This document shows, piece after piece, positions 51,585 to 62,068 of a DNA stretch of 64,000 nt. The notes below the pieces were generated by a model. It did not search any database. It saw only the letters and a list, made by a program, of their open reading frames with translations, and was not told the origin of the DNA. Position 1 is the first letter of the stretch. Each line of letters begins with the position of its first letter. Source of the DNA: Mycolicibacterium monacense (GTDB lineage Bacteria; Actinomycetota; Actinomycetes; Mycobacteriales; Mycobacteriaceae); NCBI RefSeq assembly GCF_010731575.1, contig NZ_AP022617.1, forward strand, positions 1,860,001 through 1,924,000, given 5' to 3'. Position numbers and translations under genes: made by a program.

Positions 51585-52803
51585 TGCCGTTGAGCCAACC
51601 CGACCGCAACCGCTCCGGTTTGCCGACCGGGGTGAGGTCGGGCATGTGATCGGCAATGGCGTTGAACATCAGGTCGATCGTCATCCGCGCCAGGTTGGCG
51701 CCGATGCAGTAGTGGGCGCCCGTGCCGCCGAAGCCGACGTGCGGGTTGGGGTCGCGCAGGATGCCGAAGGAGTACGGATCGGTGAAGACGTCCTCGTCGA
51801 AATTGGCCGAGCGGTAGAACATCACCACGCGCTGACCCTTCTTGATCGTCACACCGGACAGTTCGGTGTCGCACAGCGCGGTGCGCTGGAAGGACGTGAC
51901 AGGCGTTGCCCAGCGCACGATCTCGTCGGCGGCTGTGGCGGGCCGCTCCCGCTTGAACAACTCCCACTGGTCGGGGAAGTCGGTGAACGCCATCATCCCC
52001 TGGGTGATCGAGTTGCGTGTCGTCTCGTTGCCGGCGACCGCGAGCAGGATGACGAAGAACCCGAACTCGTCGTCGGAGAGTTTGTGTCCCTCGACGTCGG
52101 CCTGGACCAGTTTGGTGACGAGGTCGTCGCCGGGGTTGGCGACCCGGTCGGCGGCCATCTGCATTCCATACATGATGAGTTCCACCGAGGCGCCGATCGC
52201 GTCGTTGCCCGCGAACTCCGGGTCCTGGTCGCCGACCATCTGATTCGACCAGTCGAAGAGCTTCTTGCGATCCTCCTGCGGCACACCCATGAGCCCGGCG
52301 ATCGCCTGCAACGGCAACTCGCACGACACCTGTTCGACGAAGTCCCCCGAACCCTGCTCCCGTGCCGTGCGCGCGATCTGCTGTGCGCGGGCGTCGAGTT
52401 CGGCGCGCAACCGCTCGACCGCCCGCGGGGTGAACGCCCGGGACACGATCTGGCGCAGGTGGGTGTGGTGGGGGGCGTCCTGGTTGAGCAGGACGTATTT
52501 ACCCCGCTCGATCTGTTCGCCGACCGTGCCGTCCCGGTACCGCGGCAGCGCCGTTTTCTCGAGGCTGGAGAAGACGTCGCTGCGCCGGGACACCTCCTTG
52601 ACGTCCTTGTGCTTGGTGACGACCCAGAAGCCGCCGTCGTCGAAGCCGCCCGCCCCGATGGGCTGTTCGTTCCACCAGACCGGGGCCACCCTGCGCATCT
52701 CGGCCAACTCTTCGACGGGTAGGCGCTCGGCGTAGATGTCCGGATCGGTGAAGTCGAACCCGGGCGGCAGGTTGGGGCGGAGTCGATCGCTGCTCATGAC
52801 CAC
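51526..52803 (-). CDS. cyp125: Cytochrome P450 CYP125 (steroid C26/27 monooxygenase)
   Basis: A 425-residue P450 clearly related to CYP125, which oxidises the cholesterol side chain at C26/27 to start its breakdown. PNLPPGFDFTDPDIYAERLP opens it, VAGNETTRNSITQGMMAF is the I-helix and HVGFGGTGAHYCIGANLAR holds the haem cysteine (about 366). Lengthy near-identity to the M. tuberculosis protein is visible. GTG 52803 sits 6 bases after AGGAG; ATG 52809 is too close and ATG 52797 rather far. No KstR box was found; the palindrome at 52815 may control it. Mycobacteria can have several CYP125 copies. Confidence 0.93.
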   Translation of the reverse strand: MVMSSDRLRPNLPPGFDFTDPDIYAERLPVEELAEMRRVAPVWWNEQPIGAGGFDDGGFWVVTKHKDVKEVSRRSDVFSSLEKTALPRYRDGTVGEQIERGKYVLLNQDAPHHTHLRQIVSRAFTPRAVERLRAELDARAQQIARTAREQGSGDFVEQVSCELPLQAIAGLMGVPQEDRKKLFDWSNQMVGDQDPEFAGNDAIGASVELIMYGMQMAADRVANPGDDLVTKLVQADVEGHKLSDDEFGFFVILLAVAGNETTRNSITQGMMAFTDFPDQWELFKRERPATAADEIVRWATPVTSFQRTALCDTELSGVTIKKGQRVVMFYRSANFDEDVFTDPYSFGILRDPNPHVGFGGTGAHYCIGANLARMTIDLMFNAIADHMPDLTPVGKPERLRSGWLNGIKHWQVDYTGSAAKPPAAQ

Positions 52804-52814
52804 GGGCATCTCCT

Positions 52815-52827
52815 AAGACGATGTCTT
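52815..52827. promoter_or_regulatory. Short palindrome upstream of CYP125
   Basis: AAGAC (52815-52819) and GTCTT (52823-52827) flank GAT, just upstream of the CYP125 ribosome site. It differs from the KstR consensus (AAC-N2-GTT) and may bind another regulator. Confidence 0.3.
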
Positions 52828-53023
52828 CTCGTGCCGTCAAGGCATTGCTACACCACTGATGGGGACCCCCGGGCGAGGTTGGGTGAAGTCCGAAGTAGAA
52901 CGTGTTACCGCCGCGGGGGCGGGACATCACAGCTAGGGAACGTTGGCCACTTCTGTAACAAATTGGGCGGACAAGGAGAACAATCTGCTGTAACCAGGTC
53001 ACGCGACGTGGAGGGAGACCGCA

Positions 53024-53530
53024 GTGGCGATCGAGATTCGGCGCACCGCCGCCTGTGCCGCCCTGGGAATGGGCATCGGTCTGGGAATCTTCGTGGCGGC
53101 GCCCACGGCCGGTGCGGAGCCGGTGCCCGCCCCGGCACCCGCACCCGGTCCGGCGCCGGCACCGGCACCCGCTCCGATCGCGGCCGCCTCGGCGGCACCG
53201 GGCGATGTCGCCGCGCTCGCCGCACCGGCACCCGCCGATGCGGGTGTCCCGCATCTCTACAGCCCGGACAACCCGCCACCCGGAACGACGACCACCCCGA
53301 CGGCGCCGACCGGCAGCCGCGGACTGTCGTACCTGCGAGACCTGTGGCATGCCGTGCAGACCCAGGAGGTCAGCGGAAGCGATGCGATCTTCCTGCTGAC
53401 ACAGCGTCCCCTCGATCCGGCCGCGACTCCGCCGCCCGGGGTGCCCGCCGGACCGCAGGCGCCGGTGGCTCCGGCGCCCGAGCCGGTGCCGCCACCCGCA
53501 CCCGCACCTGCCCCGGCACCCGTGCCGTAG
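53024..53530 (+). CDS. Pro/Ala-rich secreted protein
   Basis: A 168-residue exported protein. Signal peptide about 1-31 (APTAGA/EPVP), then low-complexity PAPAPAP stretches at about 33-70 and 140-168 around a short conserved-looking core (GLSYLRDLWHAVQTQEVSGSDAIFLLTQRPLD). Similar Pro-rich proteins sit in the mycobacterial cell wall. GTG 53024 with GGAGGG upstream is the start. It converges with the molybdenum enzyme, 6 bases apart. Confidence 0.75.
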   Translation: MAIEIRRTAACAALGMGIGLGIFVAAPTAGAEPVPAPAPAPGPAPAPAPAPIAAASAAPGDVAALAAPAPADAGVPHLYSPDNPPPGTTTTPTAPTGSRGLSYLRDLWHAVQTQEVSGSDAIFLLTQRPLDPAATPPPGVPAGPQAPVAPAPEPVPPPAPAPAPAPVP

Positions 53531-53536
53531 CGGGGA

Positions 53537-55791
<2,255 letters not shown>

Positions 55792-55795
<4 letters not shown>

Positions 55796-56376
55796 GAGCG
55801 GTCCTTCCCGAGGGCGTCCTGCAGCAGGGTGCGCAGTTGGCGGTGAATGACGTCGAGGGGGCCGACGTCGCGGGCGGCACGCGCCACGACGATCCCACCT
55901 TCGAAGCTGGTCAGTAGCAGCATGGCGAGTTCCGCGGCCCGCTCGGCGTCGATCCCGTCGGCCGTCATACGGTCGGCGATCAGTGCGGTCCAGCGGGTGA
56001 AAGCGGTTGCCGCCCGGGCGATGACGGGCTCGGACTGCTCTGGTTTGTCGGGATCGCCCGCTTCGACGGCGACGGCGACGACGGGGCAGCCGGCGCGGTA
56101 GTCGGTGCGTGTCAGCAGTTCCCGGTACCCGGCGAACAGACCGTCGAGGAGGGTCAGCGAGTCGGGAGCCTGTTCGATCTGCTCGGCAACCCGGTCACCG
56201 GCGTAATCGACGGCCTCGCAGAGCAGTTGGGTGCGACCGCCCGGGAAGTGGTGGTAGGCCGACCCGCGGGGTGCACCGCTGTGGGCCAGTACGTCGGCGA
56301 TCGCGGTCGGGTGGGCGCCGCGTTCCCGGATGAGCAGTGCCGCGGACCGCACCATCCGTTCGCGAGGGGTGGCCAT
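55792..56376 (-). CDS. TetR-family regulator
   Basis: A 194-residue TetR protein with HTH about 10-55 (SAALLIRERGAHPTAIADVLAHSGAPRGSAYHHFPGGRTQL). The SAYHHF/GGRTQL wording is that of the TetR/LmrA-YxaF group. ATG 56376 gives family length and sits 20 bases from a perfect palindrome at 56397-56418. It is translationally coupled to the molybdenum enzyme. Confidence 0.92.
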
Positions 56377-56396
56377 ACCAACCGTCCTTCCGCCGA

Positions 56397-56418
56397 CTAT
56401 GTATGTCACCTTACATAG
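56397..56418. promoter_or_regulatory. TetR operator
   Basis: CTATGTA (56397-56403) and TACATAG (56412-56418) are exact inverted arms around an 8-base spacer, 20 bases upstream of the TetR ATG. Autoregulation of the TetR/molybdoenzyme operon is the likely role; the ferredoxin gene starts about 120 bases away on the other strand. Confidence 0.7.
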
Positions 56419-56535
56419 AACCGCTGGCAGAGGGAAGATCCAGGGGAGATGTGTGGGTGGAGGGAGGTATGAAGACCTTGAAATGAGGACTTTCGGCCCC
56501 AGCGTGAGACCGCCGAGCCTTCCTAGGCTCGCCGT

Positions 56536-56880
56536 ATGACGTATGTGATCGGTAGTGCGTGTGTGGATGTCGTCGACAAGTCGTGTGTGCCGGAGTGCCC
56601 CGTCGACTGCATCTACGAAGGGGACCGGGTGATGTACATCAACCCGGACGAATGCGTGGACTGCGGTGCCTGCCGGGTGATCTGCAAGATGGACGCGATT
56701 TTCTACGAGACCGATCTGCCCGAGGATCAGCAGCGCCACCTCGCCGACAACGCGGCGTTCTTCACTGAGGTGCTGCCGGGTCGCGACGCACCGTTGGGCG
56801 CACCCGGAGGATCCGCCACCGTCGGCCGGATCGGGGTCGACACCCCGCTGATCGCCGGCCTCGCCCGGCGCGACGGCTAG
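56536..56880 (+). CDS. fdxA: 7Fe ferredoxin FdxA
   Basis: A 114-residue ferredoxin with one [3Fe-4S] cluster (Cys9, Cys17, Cys50) and one [4Fe-4S] cluster (Cys21, Cys40, Cys43, Cys46). It carries electrons, perhaps to the nearby P450s or molybdenum enzyme. TAGGCT (56524-56529) is 6 bases before the ATG, a leaderless promoter. It converges with the next gene by a 4-base overlap. Confidence 0.95.
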   Translation: MTYVIGSACVDVVDKSCVPECPVDCIYEGDRVMYINPDECVDCGACRVICKMDAIFYETDLPEDQQRHLADNAAFFTEVLPGRDAPLGAPGGSATVGRIGVDTPLIAGLARRDG

Positions 56881-57308
56881 TCGGCGGGTGCGTAGTACTG
56901 CACCATCGACTGCCGGTACAGCGTCGTATCACCTTCGGTGACAACGAGTTCGGCTGACGAGACGTCGTAGACCACGCTGCCGTTCTCGGCCGTGAAGCCC
57001 CCGGACTCGTCGGCCGCGGCGGTCAGCATCAGCGCCGATTCGTCACTCAACCGCACCCCGCGGTACTGCAACTGACCGTCAGGGCCCTTGCAGATCGCGA
57101 CGAGCGCGTCGGCGGTGCGGCCGAACGCGACCGCCGCGGCCGAACCCTGGCAGTACGCGGCGGTTCCGACATAGCCGTTGTGGTCGGTGGCGGGCTCGGA
57201 AGGCTGCGCGCCTGCCGACGGTGCGATCGCGATGGCGCCTGCCGCGGTGACGAACCCGATGGCCGTGCGGTGGAGGAAGGTCCGACGGGGCCGCGGGGAA
57301 TCCGACAT
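56877..57308 (-). CDS. Secreted protein of unknown function
   Basis: A 143-residue exported protein. PRRTFLHRTAIGFVTAAGAIAIAPSAGA is a signal peptide with basic N-region (possibly Tat, no strict RR-x-FLK). The mature domain has AYCQGSAAAVAFGRTADALVAICKGPDGQLQYRGVRLSD, with two cysteines, a form common among mycobacterial secreted proteins of unknown role. Confidence 0.75.
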   Translation of the reverse strand: MSDSPRPRRTFLHRTAIGFVTAAGAIAIAPSAGAQPSEPATDHNGYVGTAAYCQGSAAAVAFGRTADALVAICKGPDGQLQYRGVRLSDESALMLTAAADESGGFTAENGSVVYDVSSAELVVTEGDTTLYRQSMVQYYAPAD

Positions 57309-57371
57309 GGCGGCAGGCTAACCCGCACGGCGGCGCCACCGGGGGAGGCGCGGCCGTGCCGGGACGCCGGA

Positions 57372-58502
57372 TCAGACGCCTGCGGCCTCGTTGAGGGTGT
57401 TGAGCGTGGTCGTCGCGTCCAGATACTCCTGCACCCAGCGTTCGATCACCGCGGAGGTCTTCTCGACCTTGTCGAACTGACCGACCACCTGTCCGACGGG
57501 GTTGAAGGCCACATCGACGGTCTCGTTGGGGTACTTGTGCGTCGCGGCCACCGCCATCCCGGACACCATGTACTGCAACGGCATCCCCAACGGCTTCGGA
57601 TTCTCCGGCTGCTCCCACGCCTCGGTCCAGTCGTTGCGCAGCATGCGGGCCGGCTTCCCGGTGAACGAGCGGCTGCGGACGGTGTCACGGCTGCTCGCCT
57701 TGGCGTACGCGGCCTGCTGCACCGGGGTGTTCTCGGCTTCCTCGACCATCAGCCACTGCGAACCGGTCCACGCTCCCGCGGCGCCCAGCGCCAGCGCAGC
57801 CGCGATCTGCTGGCCGCTGCCGATACCGCCGGCGGCCAGCACCGGCACCGGTGCGACCTCCTTGACCACCTGCGGCCACAGGACGATGGAGCCGACCTCA
57901 CCGCTGTGGCCACCGGCCTCACCGCCCTGGGCGATGATGATGTCCACGCCGGCGTCGGCGTGCTTGCGCGCCTGCGACGGTGATCCGCACAGTGCCGCGA
58001 CCTTGCGGCCGGCCTCGTGGATGTTCTTGATCATGTCGGCGGGCGGGGTGCCGAGCGCGTTGGCGATCAGGGTCATCTTCGGATGCCGCAGCGCGATCTC
58101 GACCTGAGGCGTCGCGGTCGCCTCGGTCCACCCGAGCAGCTGCAGCGCGTTGTCGTCACTGTCGTCGGTGGGCACCCCGTGGTCCTTGAGGATCTTCTTG
58201 GCGAAGTCCAGGTGCTCCTGCGGGACCAGCGACTGGAGCATGCCCTTGAGCTCGTCGGCGGACATGTTGGCGTCCATGCCCTCGTACTTGTTCGGGATGA
58301 CGATGTCGACGCCGTAGGGGTGGTCGCCGATGTGCTCGTCGATCCAGTTCAGTTCGATCTCGAGCTGCTCCGGGGTGAAGCCGACCGCGCCGAGCACACC
58401 GAAGCCGCCGGCCTTGCTGACCGCCACCACGACATCGCGACAGTGGGTGAAGGCGAAGATGGGGAACTCGATGCCGAGCTCGTCACAGATGGCGGTGTGC
58501 AT
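57372..58502 (-). CDS. Nitronate monooxygenase-like flavoprotein
   Basis: A 376-residue FMN enzyme of the 2-nitropropane-dioxygenase/nitronate monooxygenase family, in which IpdC acts on steroid CD rings. ICDELGIEFPIFAF opens it, ALGTPPADM and AAGGIGSGQQIAAALALGAAG bind FMN, and EAGGHSGEV forms the active site. The same length as M. tuberculosis Rv1894c, to which it may be orthologous. A perfect KstR-type box lies 31 bases upstream, so it is probably part of sterol breakdown; the reaction is unproven. Confidence 0.9.
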   Translation of the reverse strand: MHTAICDELGIEFPIFAFTHCRDVVVAVSKAGGFGVLGAVGFTPEQLEIELNWIDEHIGDHPYGVDIVIPNKYEGMDANMSADELKGMLQSLVPQEHLDFAKKILKDHGVPTDDSDDNALQLLGWTEATATPQVEIALRHPKMTLIANALGTPPADMIKNIHEAGRKVAALCGSPSQARKHADAGVDIIIAQGGEAGGHSGEVGSIVLWPQVVKEVAPVPVLAAGGIGSGQQIAAALALGAAGAWTGSQWLMVEEAENTPVQQAAYAKASSRDTVRSRSFTGKPARMLRNDWTEAWEQPENPKPLGMPLQYMVSGMAVAATHKYPNETVDVAFNPVGQVVGQFDKVEKTSAVIERWVQEYLDATTTLNTLNEAAGV

Positions 58503-58532
58503 GCGCGCTCCTTCAAGGGGCGGTCGGCGAAT

Positions 58533-58546
58533 TGGAACGTGTTCTA
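58533..58546. promoter_or_regulatory. KstR-type operator
   Basis: TGGAACGTGTTCTA (minus strand TAGAACACGTTCCA) meets the TNNAACNNGTTNNA consensus fully. It overlaps the start region of the minus-strand flavoprotein gene, just downstream of a TAAACT -10-like element on that strand, and lies between it and the plus-strand HAD gene. Confidence 0.78.
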
Positions 58547-58635
58547 GTTTAGTACGGGAACGCCGTGTTCCGACAGTCACCTGGCCAGATCCGCCCCGCT
58601 CGCGTCCGGCGCAGGGGGCACGTGATGATGGGGTG

Positions 58636-59370
58636 GTGCCCCGGTCGCTCACACTCGCCGAGTCGGTCGACGAGATCGCCGGTGGGCCGGGCGGTCCTCG
58701 CGTCGGTGTCTTCTTCGACCTCGACGGCACCCTGGTCGACGGGTTCACCGCCACCGCACACGCCGGCGACCGGATCAGGCGCCGTCAGGCGAGCCTCGGC
58801 GAGGTTCTCGGCGTCCTCGAGGCCTCGGTGCGCTACCGCCTCGGTCGCATGCAGTTCGAGCGCCTGGTCGGGCGGGCCGCCGGATACCTGCGCGGGGAGT
58901 CGCTCGCCGAACTCGACGAACTGGGCCAACGTCTGTTCGTCGAACGCGTGGCCGCCCGCGTATTCCCCCACATGCGGCAGATCGTGGAGTCACACCAGCG
59001 CAGGGGGCACACCGTCGTGCTCAGTTCGTCGGCGCTGACCATCCACGCCGAACCCGTCGCCCGCTTCCTCGGCATCGACCACGTCCTGTGTAACCACTTC
59101 GCGGTCGACGACGCCGGCCGGTTGACGGGCGACATCGTGCGTCCGGTGATCTGGGGGCCGCAGAAAGCCGTCGCGGTGGAACGGTTCTGCGGTGCCAACG
59201 AGATCGCCCTGACCGACAGTTGGTTCTACGCCGACGGCGACGAGGACGTGGCTCTGATGGAACTCGTCGGCTTCCCGCGACCGGTCAACCCGCGCCCCAG
59301 GCTGGCGACCACCGCGGCCGCGCACGACTGGCCGGTTTTGCAGCTCACCAGGATGCGGCGCCGCGGGTGA
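58636..59370 (+). CDS. HAD-IB hydrolase (SerB-like)
   Basis: A 244-residue HAD subfamily IB phosphatase. Motif I is VGVFFDLDGTLVDG (nucleophile Asp near 28), motif II VVLSSSA, Lys in WGPQKAVAVERF, and motif III/IV ADGDEDVALMELVG. It resembles the N-terminal phosphatase part of SerB2-/PlsC-fused mycobacterial proteins but stands alone. GTG 58636 gives the best length. It diverges from the flavoprotein across the KstR box. Confidence 0.88.
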   Translation: MPRSLTLAESVDEIAGGPGGPRVGVFFDLDGTLVDGFTATAHAGDRIRRRQASLGEVLGVLEASVRYRLGRMQFERLVGRAAGYLRGESLAELDELGQRLFVERVAARVFPHMRQIVESHQRRGHTVVLSSSALTIHAEPVARFLGIDHVLCNHFAVDDAGRLTGDIVRPVIWGPQKAVAVERFCGANEIALTDSWFYADGDEDVALMELVGFPRPVNPRPRLATTAAAHDWPVLQLTRMRRRG

Positions 59371-59406
59371 CCCATAACACCTTGCCGGACAACGGTTTTC
59401 GCAACA

Positions 59407-59431
59407 GTTTAGATCGGTCGACCGGCGGGTA
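59407..59431 (+). promoter_or_regulatory. Sigma-F-type promoter
   Basis: GTTT (59407-59410), 16 bases, then GGGTA (59427-59431) match the mycobacterial SigF promoter GTTT-N15-17-GGGTA. The next gene starts 44 bases downstream at 59476. Confidence 0.65.
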
Positions 59432-59475
59432 GACCTCCGCCTGGTTCAGACGGAACCCGGACGAGGGGAGTGTTT

Positions 59476-59814
59476 GTGACGGCGCGACGGTTGGCAATGG
59501 TGGTGGGCGCGATCATCCTCGTGGTGGGGATCGCCGGATTGCTCGTCCCGGTCTCGGTGTCCGGGGACGACGGTAAGAGCGTGGGATGCGGCAACGCCCT
59601 GATCTCGGATACGTCCGGTGCGGAAGCGGCCAACAACCAGGGCGTCGCGAACGTCCCGGTGCTGAACCAGATCGTTCCGCACACCGATTACGTCGCTCTG
59701 TGTGAATCGGCGGTCGGCAGCAGGCGGGCCTGGGCCATCCCGGTGGCCGTCGTCGGCGCACTGATCGCGGTGGGTGCGGCGGTCGTCGGCGGCCGGCGGA
59801 CGCGCACCGTCTGA
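59476..59814 (+). CDS. Two-helix membrane protein, probably SigF-dependent
   Basis: A 112-residue protein: helix 1 about 6-28 (AMVVGAIILVVGIAGLLVPV), an exterior loop (about 30-82) with Cys pair GCGN...LCES, and helix 2 about 85-107. GTG 59476 follows GGGGAG by 5 bases. A SigF-type promoter precedes it. No named family. Confidence 0.72.
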   Translation: MTARRLAMVVGAIILVVGIAGLLVPVSVSGDDGKSVGCGNALISDTSGAEAANNQGVANVPVLNQIVPHTDYVALCESAVGSRRAWAIPVAVVGALIAVGAAVVGGRRTRTV

Positions 59815-60017
59815 GCAGATCGACGACCGGACCGCTGACCACTGAGCCGCCCAGACCTGGTTTAATCTGATTCCGGTTGCGCTCGCCGATCGCGGGCGCA
59901 CCCGGTATCGGATCATTCCGGTGTCGCTGGATGGCTCGTCAGGTTCAGTCCCAGCCTGGGGAGCACGAATTGCGTGCGCGCTCTGCTCGAAGAGCGACCC
60001 ACGCGGGAGGTGGACCA

Positions 60018-60410
60018 TTGGAGGAACAGCGCGAAGCCGCAGCAGGGGCGACCTCCGCCGCGGACTCGACGAACTGCGAGATCAACGAACGCTGGGTTGA
60101 TCGCAACGTCGTGGTCTCGGTGGCCGGTGTCGTCGACATGCTCACGGCACCGCAGCTGGAGCAGGCCATCCGAGCGGGTCTGGCGAAGGAGCCGGCCGGA
60201 CTGGTCGTGGACTTCTCCGCCGTGGAATTCCTCGCATCGGCGGGCATGGGCATTCTGGTCGCCATCCACGACGAGATCTCGTCCGGCGTCACGTTCTGCG
60301 TCGTCGCGGAAGGTCCCGCCACCAGCCGTCCGTTGAAGCTCCTGGGAATCGCGGACATCATTCCGCTCTACGCGTCGGTTGACGAGGCGCTCGCCGCACT
60401 GAGTGCTTAG
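60018..60410 (+). CDS. STAS-domain anti-sigma-factor antagonist
   Basis: A 130-residue STAS protein. GVVDMLTAPQLEQAIRAGL and VDFSAVEFLASAGMGILVAIHDE (about 68-90) are the SpoIIAA/RsbV core; the Ser in FLASAGMG is the phosphorylation site. GGGAGG sits 7 bases before TTG 60018; the longer frame from 59877 lacks a site. With the next gene it forms a partner-switching pair for a stress sigma factor such as SigF. Confidence 0.88.
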   Translation: MEEQREAAAGATSAADSTNCEINERWVDRNVVVSVAGVVDMLTAPQLEQAIRAGLAKEPAGLVVDFSAVEFLASAGMGILVAIHDEISSGVTFCVVAEGPATSRPLKLLGIADIIPLYASVDEALAALSA

Positions 60411-60442
60411 TTGAGGGGTCAACGGGTAACCACAGTCCAGCC

Positions 60443-60919
60443 ATGATTGATTCCGTCTCTGCGGCAAACGTCTCCAACGCCGAGCGTTTCACGCGCATCG
60501 GTATCGCCGCCGACGGAGAGACCGCCTCGCAGGTACGTGAAGAGTTCGGTCACTGGCTGGATGCCCACTTCGCTCTGGACCCGGTCCGGTCGAGCGATCT
60601 CATCCTGGCGACCAACGAGGCCCTGGCCAACGCGGCGGAGTTCGCCTACGCGAGCGCCGACCGTCCCGGCACCATGGACGTGGAAGCGAACTTCGACGCG
60701 CAGGCCGGTGTCCTGACCGTCACCATCGCCGATCAGGGCACCTGGCGCGACCGCGCGACCGTCCCGCCGAGTAAAGCCCGCGGTCGCGGGATACCACTGA
60801 TGGAAGCGCTCACCGATTCGACCTCGATCGACCGCTCCCAGGGCGGCACCCGCGTCCTACTGCAGTGGACCGGCGTCGCCGCCCGCCCAGCGCCGTCGCA
60901 CGATCTCAGCCGCGGGTAG
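60443..60919 (+). CDS. Anti-sigma-factor-like ATPase/kinase (RsbW type)
   Basis: A 158-residue HATPase_c protein of the RsbW/SpoIIAB kind. The N-box is ILATNEALANAAEFAY (about 54-69), G1 is IADQGTWRD and G2 is GRGIPLMEALTD. It should bind ATP, hold a sigma factor inactive and phosphorylate the STAS antagonist encoded 32 bases upstream. The C-terminus overlaps a convergent gene by 14 bases. Confidence 0.9.
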   Translation: MIDSVSAANVSNAERFTRIGIAADGETASQVREEFGHWLDAHFALDPVRSSDLILATNEALANAAEFAYASADRPGTMDVEANFDAQAGVLTVTIADQGTWRDRATVPPSKARGRGIPLMEALTDSTSIDRSQGGTRVLLQWTGVAARPAPSHDLSRG

Positions 60920-61994
60920 CGAACAGGCCACTGCCGGTGATCAACGGCAGGTCAAGCGGCGTCCGGATACCCGGTTCGGCGTTCACCACAGCCGGGATCG
61001 CGTTCACGATCCGTCCGGCCGCGGCCACGATGGCCGCGTGGTTGTGGTCGCCCTTACGGCTCGTCGGGCAGATGTCGACGGTGTAGGACGGCTCTCCCAC
61101 GATCTCCACCCGGTACGACCCACCCGGCTGCGCCGGGCGTGCCCAATCGGGGCGCAGATCGTCGCGTAACCGGGTGATGTGTTCGATCACGATCGCGGGC
61201 CTGCCCTCGCCGCCCTCGATCCAGCCCTCGATCAGGAACCGGACCGCCGCGACGGTGCCCTTGGCGATCCGCCCGACCGCCACGTCGAAGTCCTCCGGGG
61301 CCGGCTCCTGTTCCACCGAATCCCGGATCTCGGTCACCTCGACACCGAGGCCCGCCGCCAGCTGACGGATCGCCGTTCCCCATGCGATGCTCAGGACGCC
61401 GGGCTGGAACAGGATTGGCAGGTCACCGATCTCCTTGCCGAACCCCATCACGTCGAACATGACCTCGGCGCCGTCGTACGTGGCGTAGTCGGCGATCTCC
61501 ATACACCGGATCTGCTCGATGCTGCTGCATGTGCTGGCGAAGGCGAACGGGATCAGATCGTTGGCGAAACCGGGGTCGACGCCGTTGATGAAGATGCTCG
61601 CGCCGCCCTGCCGCGCCGAATCCTGGACCCGGTCGATGTACTTGTCGGGGATCACCCCCCACGGGTATTGCAGCACCCCGGGCGCCGAACCGACCACGTT
61701 GATGCCGGCCTCGAGGATGCGGCGGCAGTCGGCCATCGCCTCGGGCAGCCGGGTGTCACCCATCGCGCAGTACACGACGCAGTCCGGCGCGGTTGCCAGC
61801 ACCTCGTCGAGCCCCTTAGTGGCGGTGATCCCCGTGACCACGTCCAGCCCGGCCAGCTCACCGGCGTCCCTGCCGACCTTCGCATCCGTCGAGACACCGA
61901 CGGCGGTGAGTTCGTACGCCGGGTTGCCCAGCAGCGCCGCCAGCGCCAGCCGTCCGACGTTCCCGGTCCCGACGTGAGCCACACGAATCGCCAT
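60906..61994 (-). CDS. Dihydrodipicolinate-reductase-like NAD(P)-binding protein
   Basis: A 362-residue Rossmann protein. RVAHVGTGNVGRLALAAL (about 4-21) binds the cofactor, and a C-terminal DapB-like domain follows with FINGVDPGFANDLIPFAF. Mycobacterial homologues (diaminopimelate/2,4-diaminopentanoate-dehydrogenase-like) have no proven reaction, although some lie in sterol regulons. ATG 61994 has GGAGGA 7 bases upstream. It diverges from the hydroxysteroid dehydrogenase across a KstR box. Confidence 0.85.
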   Translation of the reverse strand: MAIRVAHVGTGNVGRLALAALLGNPAYELTAVGVSTDAKVGRDAGELAGLDVVTGITATKGLDEVLATAPDCVVYCAMGDTRLPEAMADCRRILEAGINVVGSAPGVLQYPWGVIPDKYIDRVQDSARQGGASIFINGVDPGFANDLIPFAFASTCSSIEQIRCMEIADYATYDGAEVMFDVMGFGKEIGDLPILFQPGVLSIAWGTAIRQLAAGLGVEVTEIRDSVEQEPAPEDFDVAVGRIAKGTVAAVRFLIEGWIEGGEGRPAIVIEHITRLRDDLRPDWARPAQPGGSYRVEIVGEPSYTVDICPTSRKGDHNHAAIVAAAGRIVNAIPAVVNAEPGIRTPLDLPLITGSGLFATRG

Positions 61995-62022
61995 CGACAA
62001 GTCCTCCGCACCGAGGTGAAAC

Positions 62023-62036
62023 TGAAACAGGTTCTA
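62023..62036. promoter_or_regulatory. KstR-type operator
   Basis: TGAAACAGGTTCTA fits TNNAACNNGTTNNA fully. It lies between the divergent DapB-like and SDR genes, 14 bases upstream of TAGGGT (62050-62055), the probable -10 of the SDR gene. Confidence 0.75.
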
Positions 62037-62068
62037 GTTCGGGACAGCCTAGGGTAGCCTGGCCCGTC

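Noticed and set aside
62031..62056. GGTTC-N17-GGGTA as a SigF promoter for the steroid dehydrogenase
   Set aside because: One -35 mismatch, and TAGGGT is a better vegetative -10 beside the KstR box.
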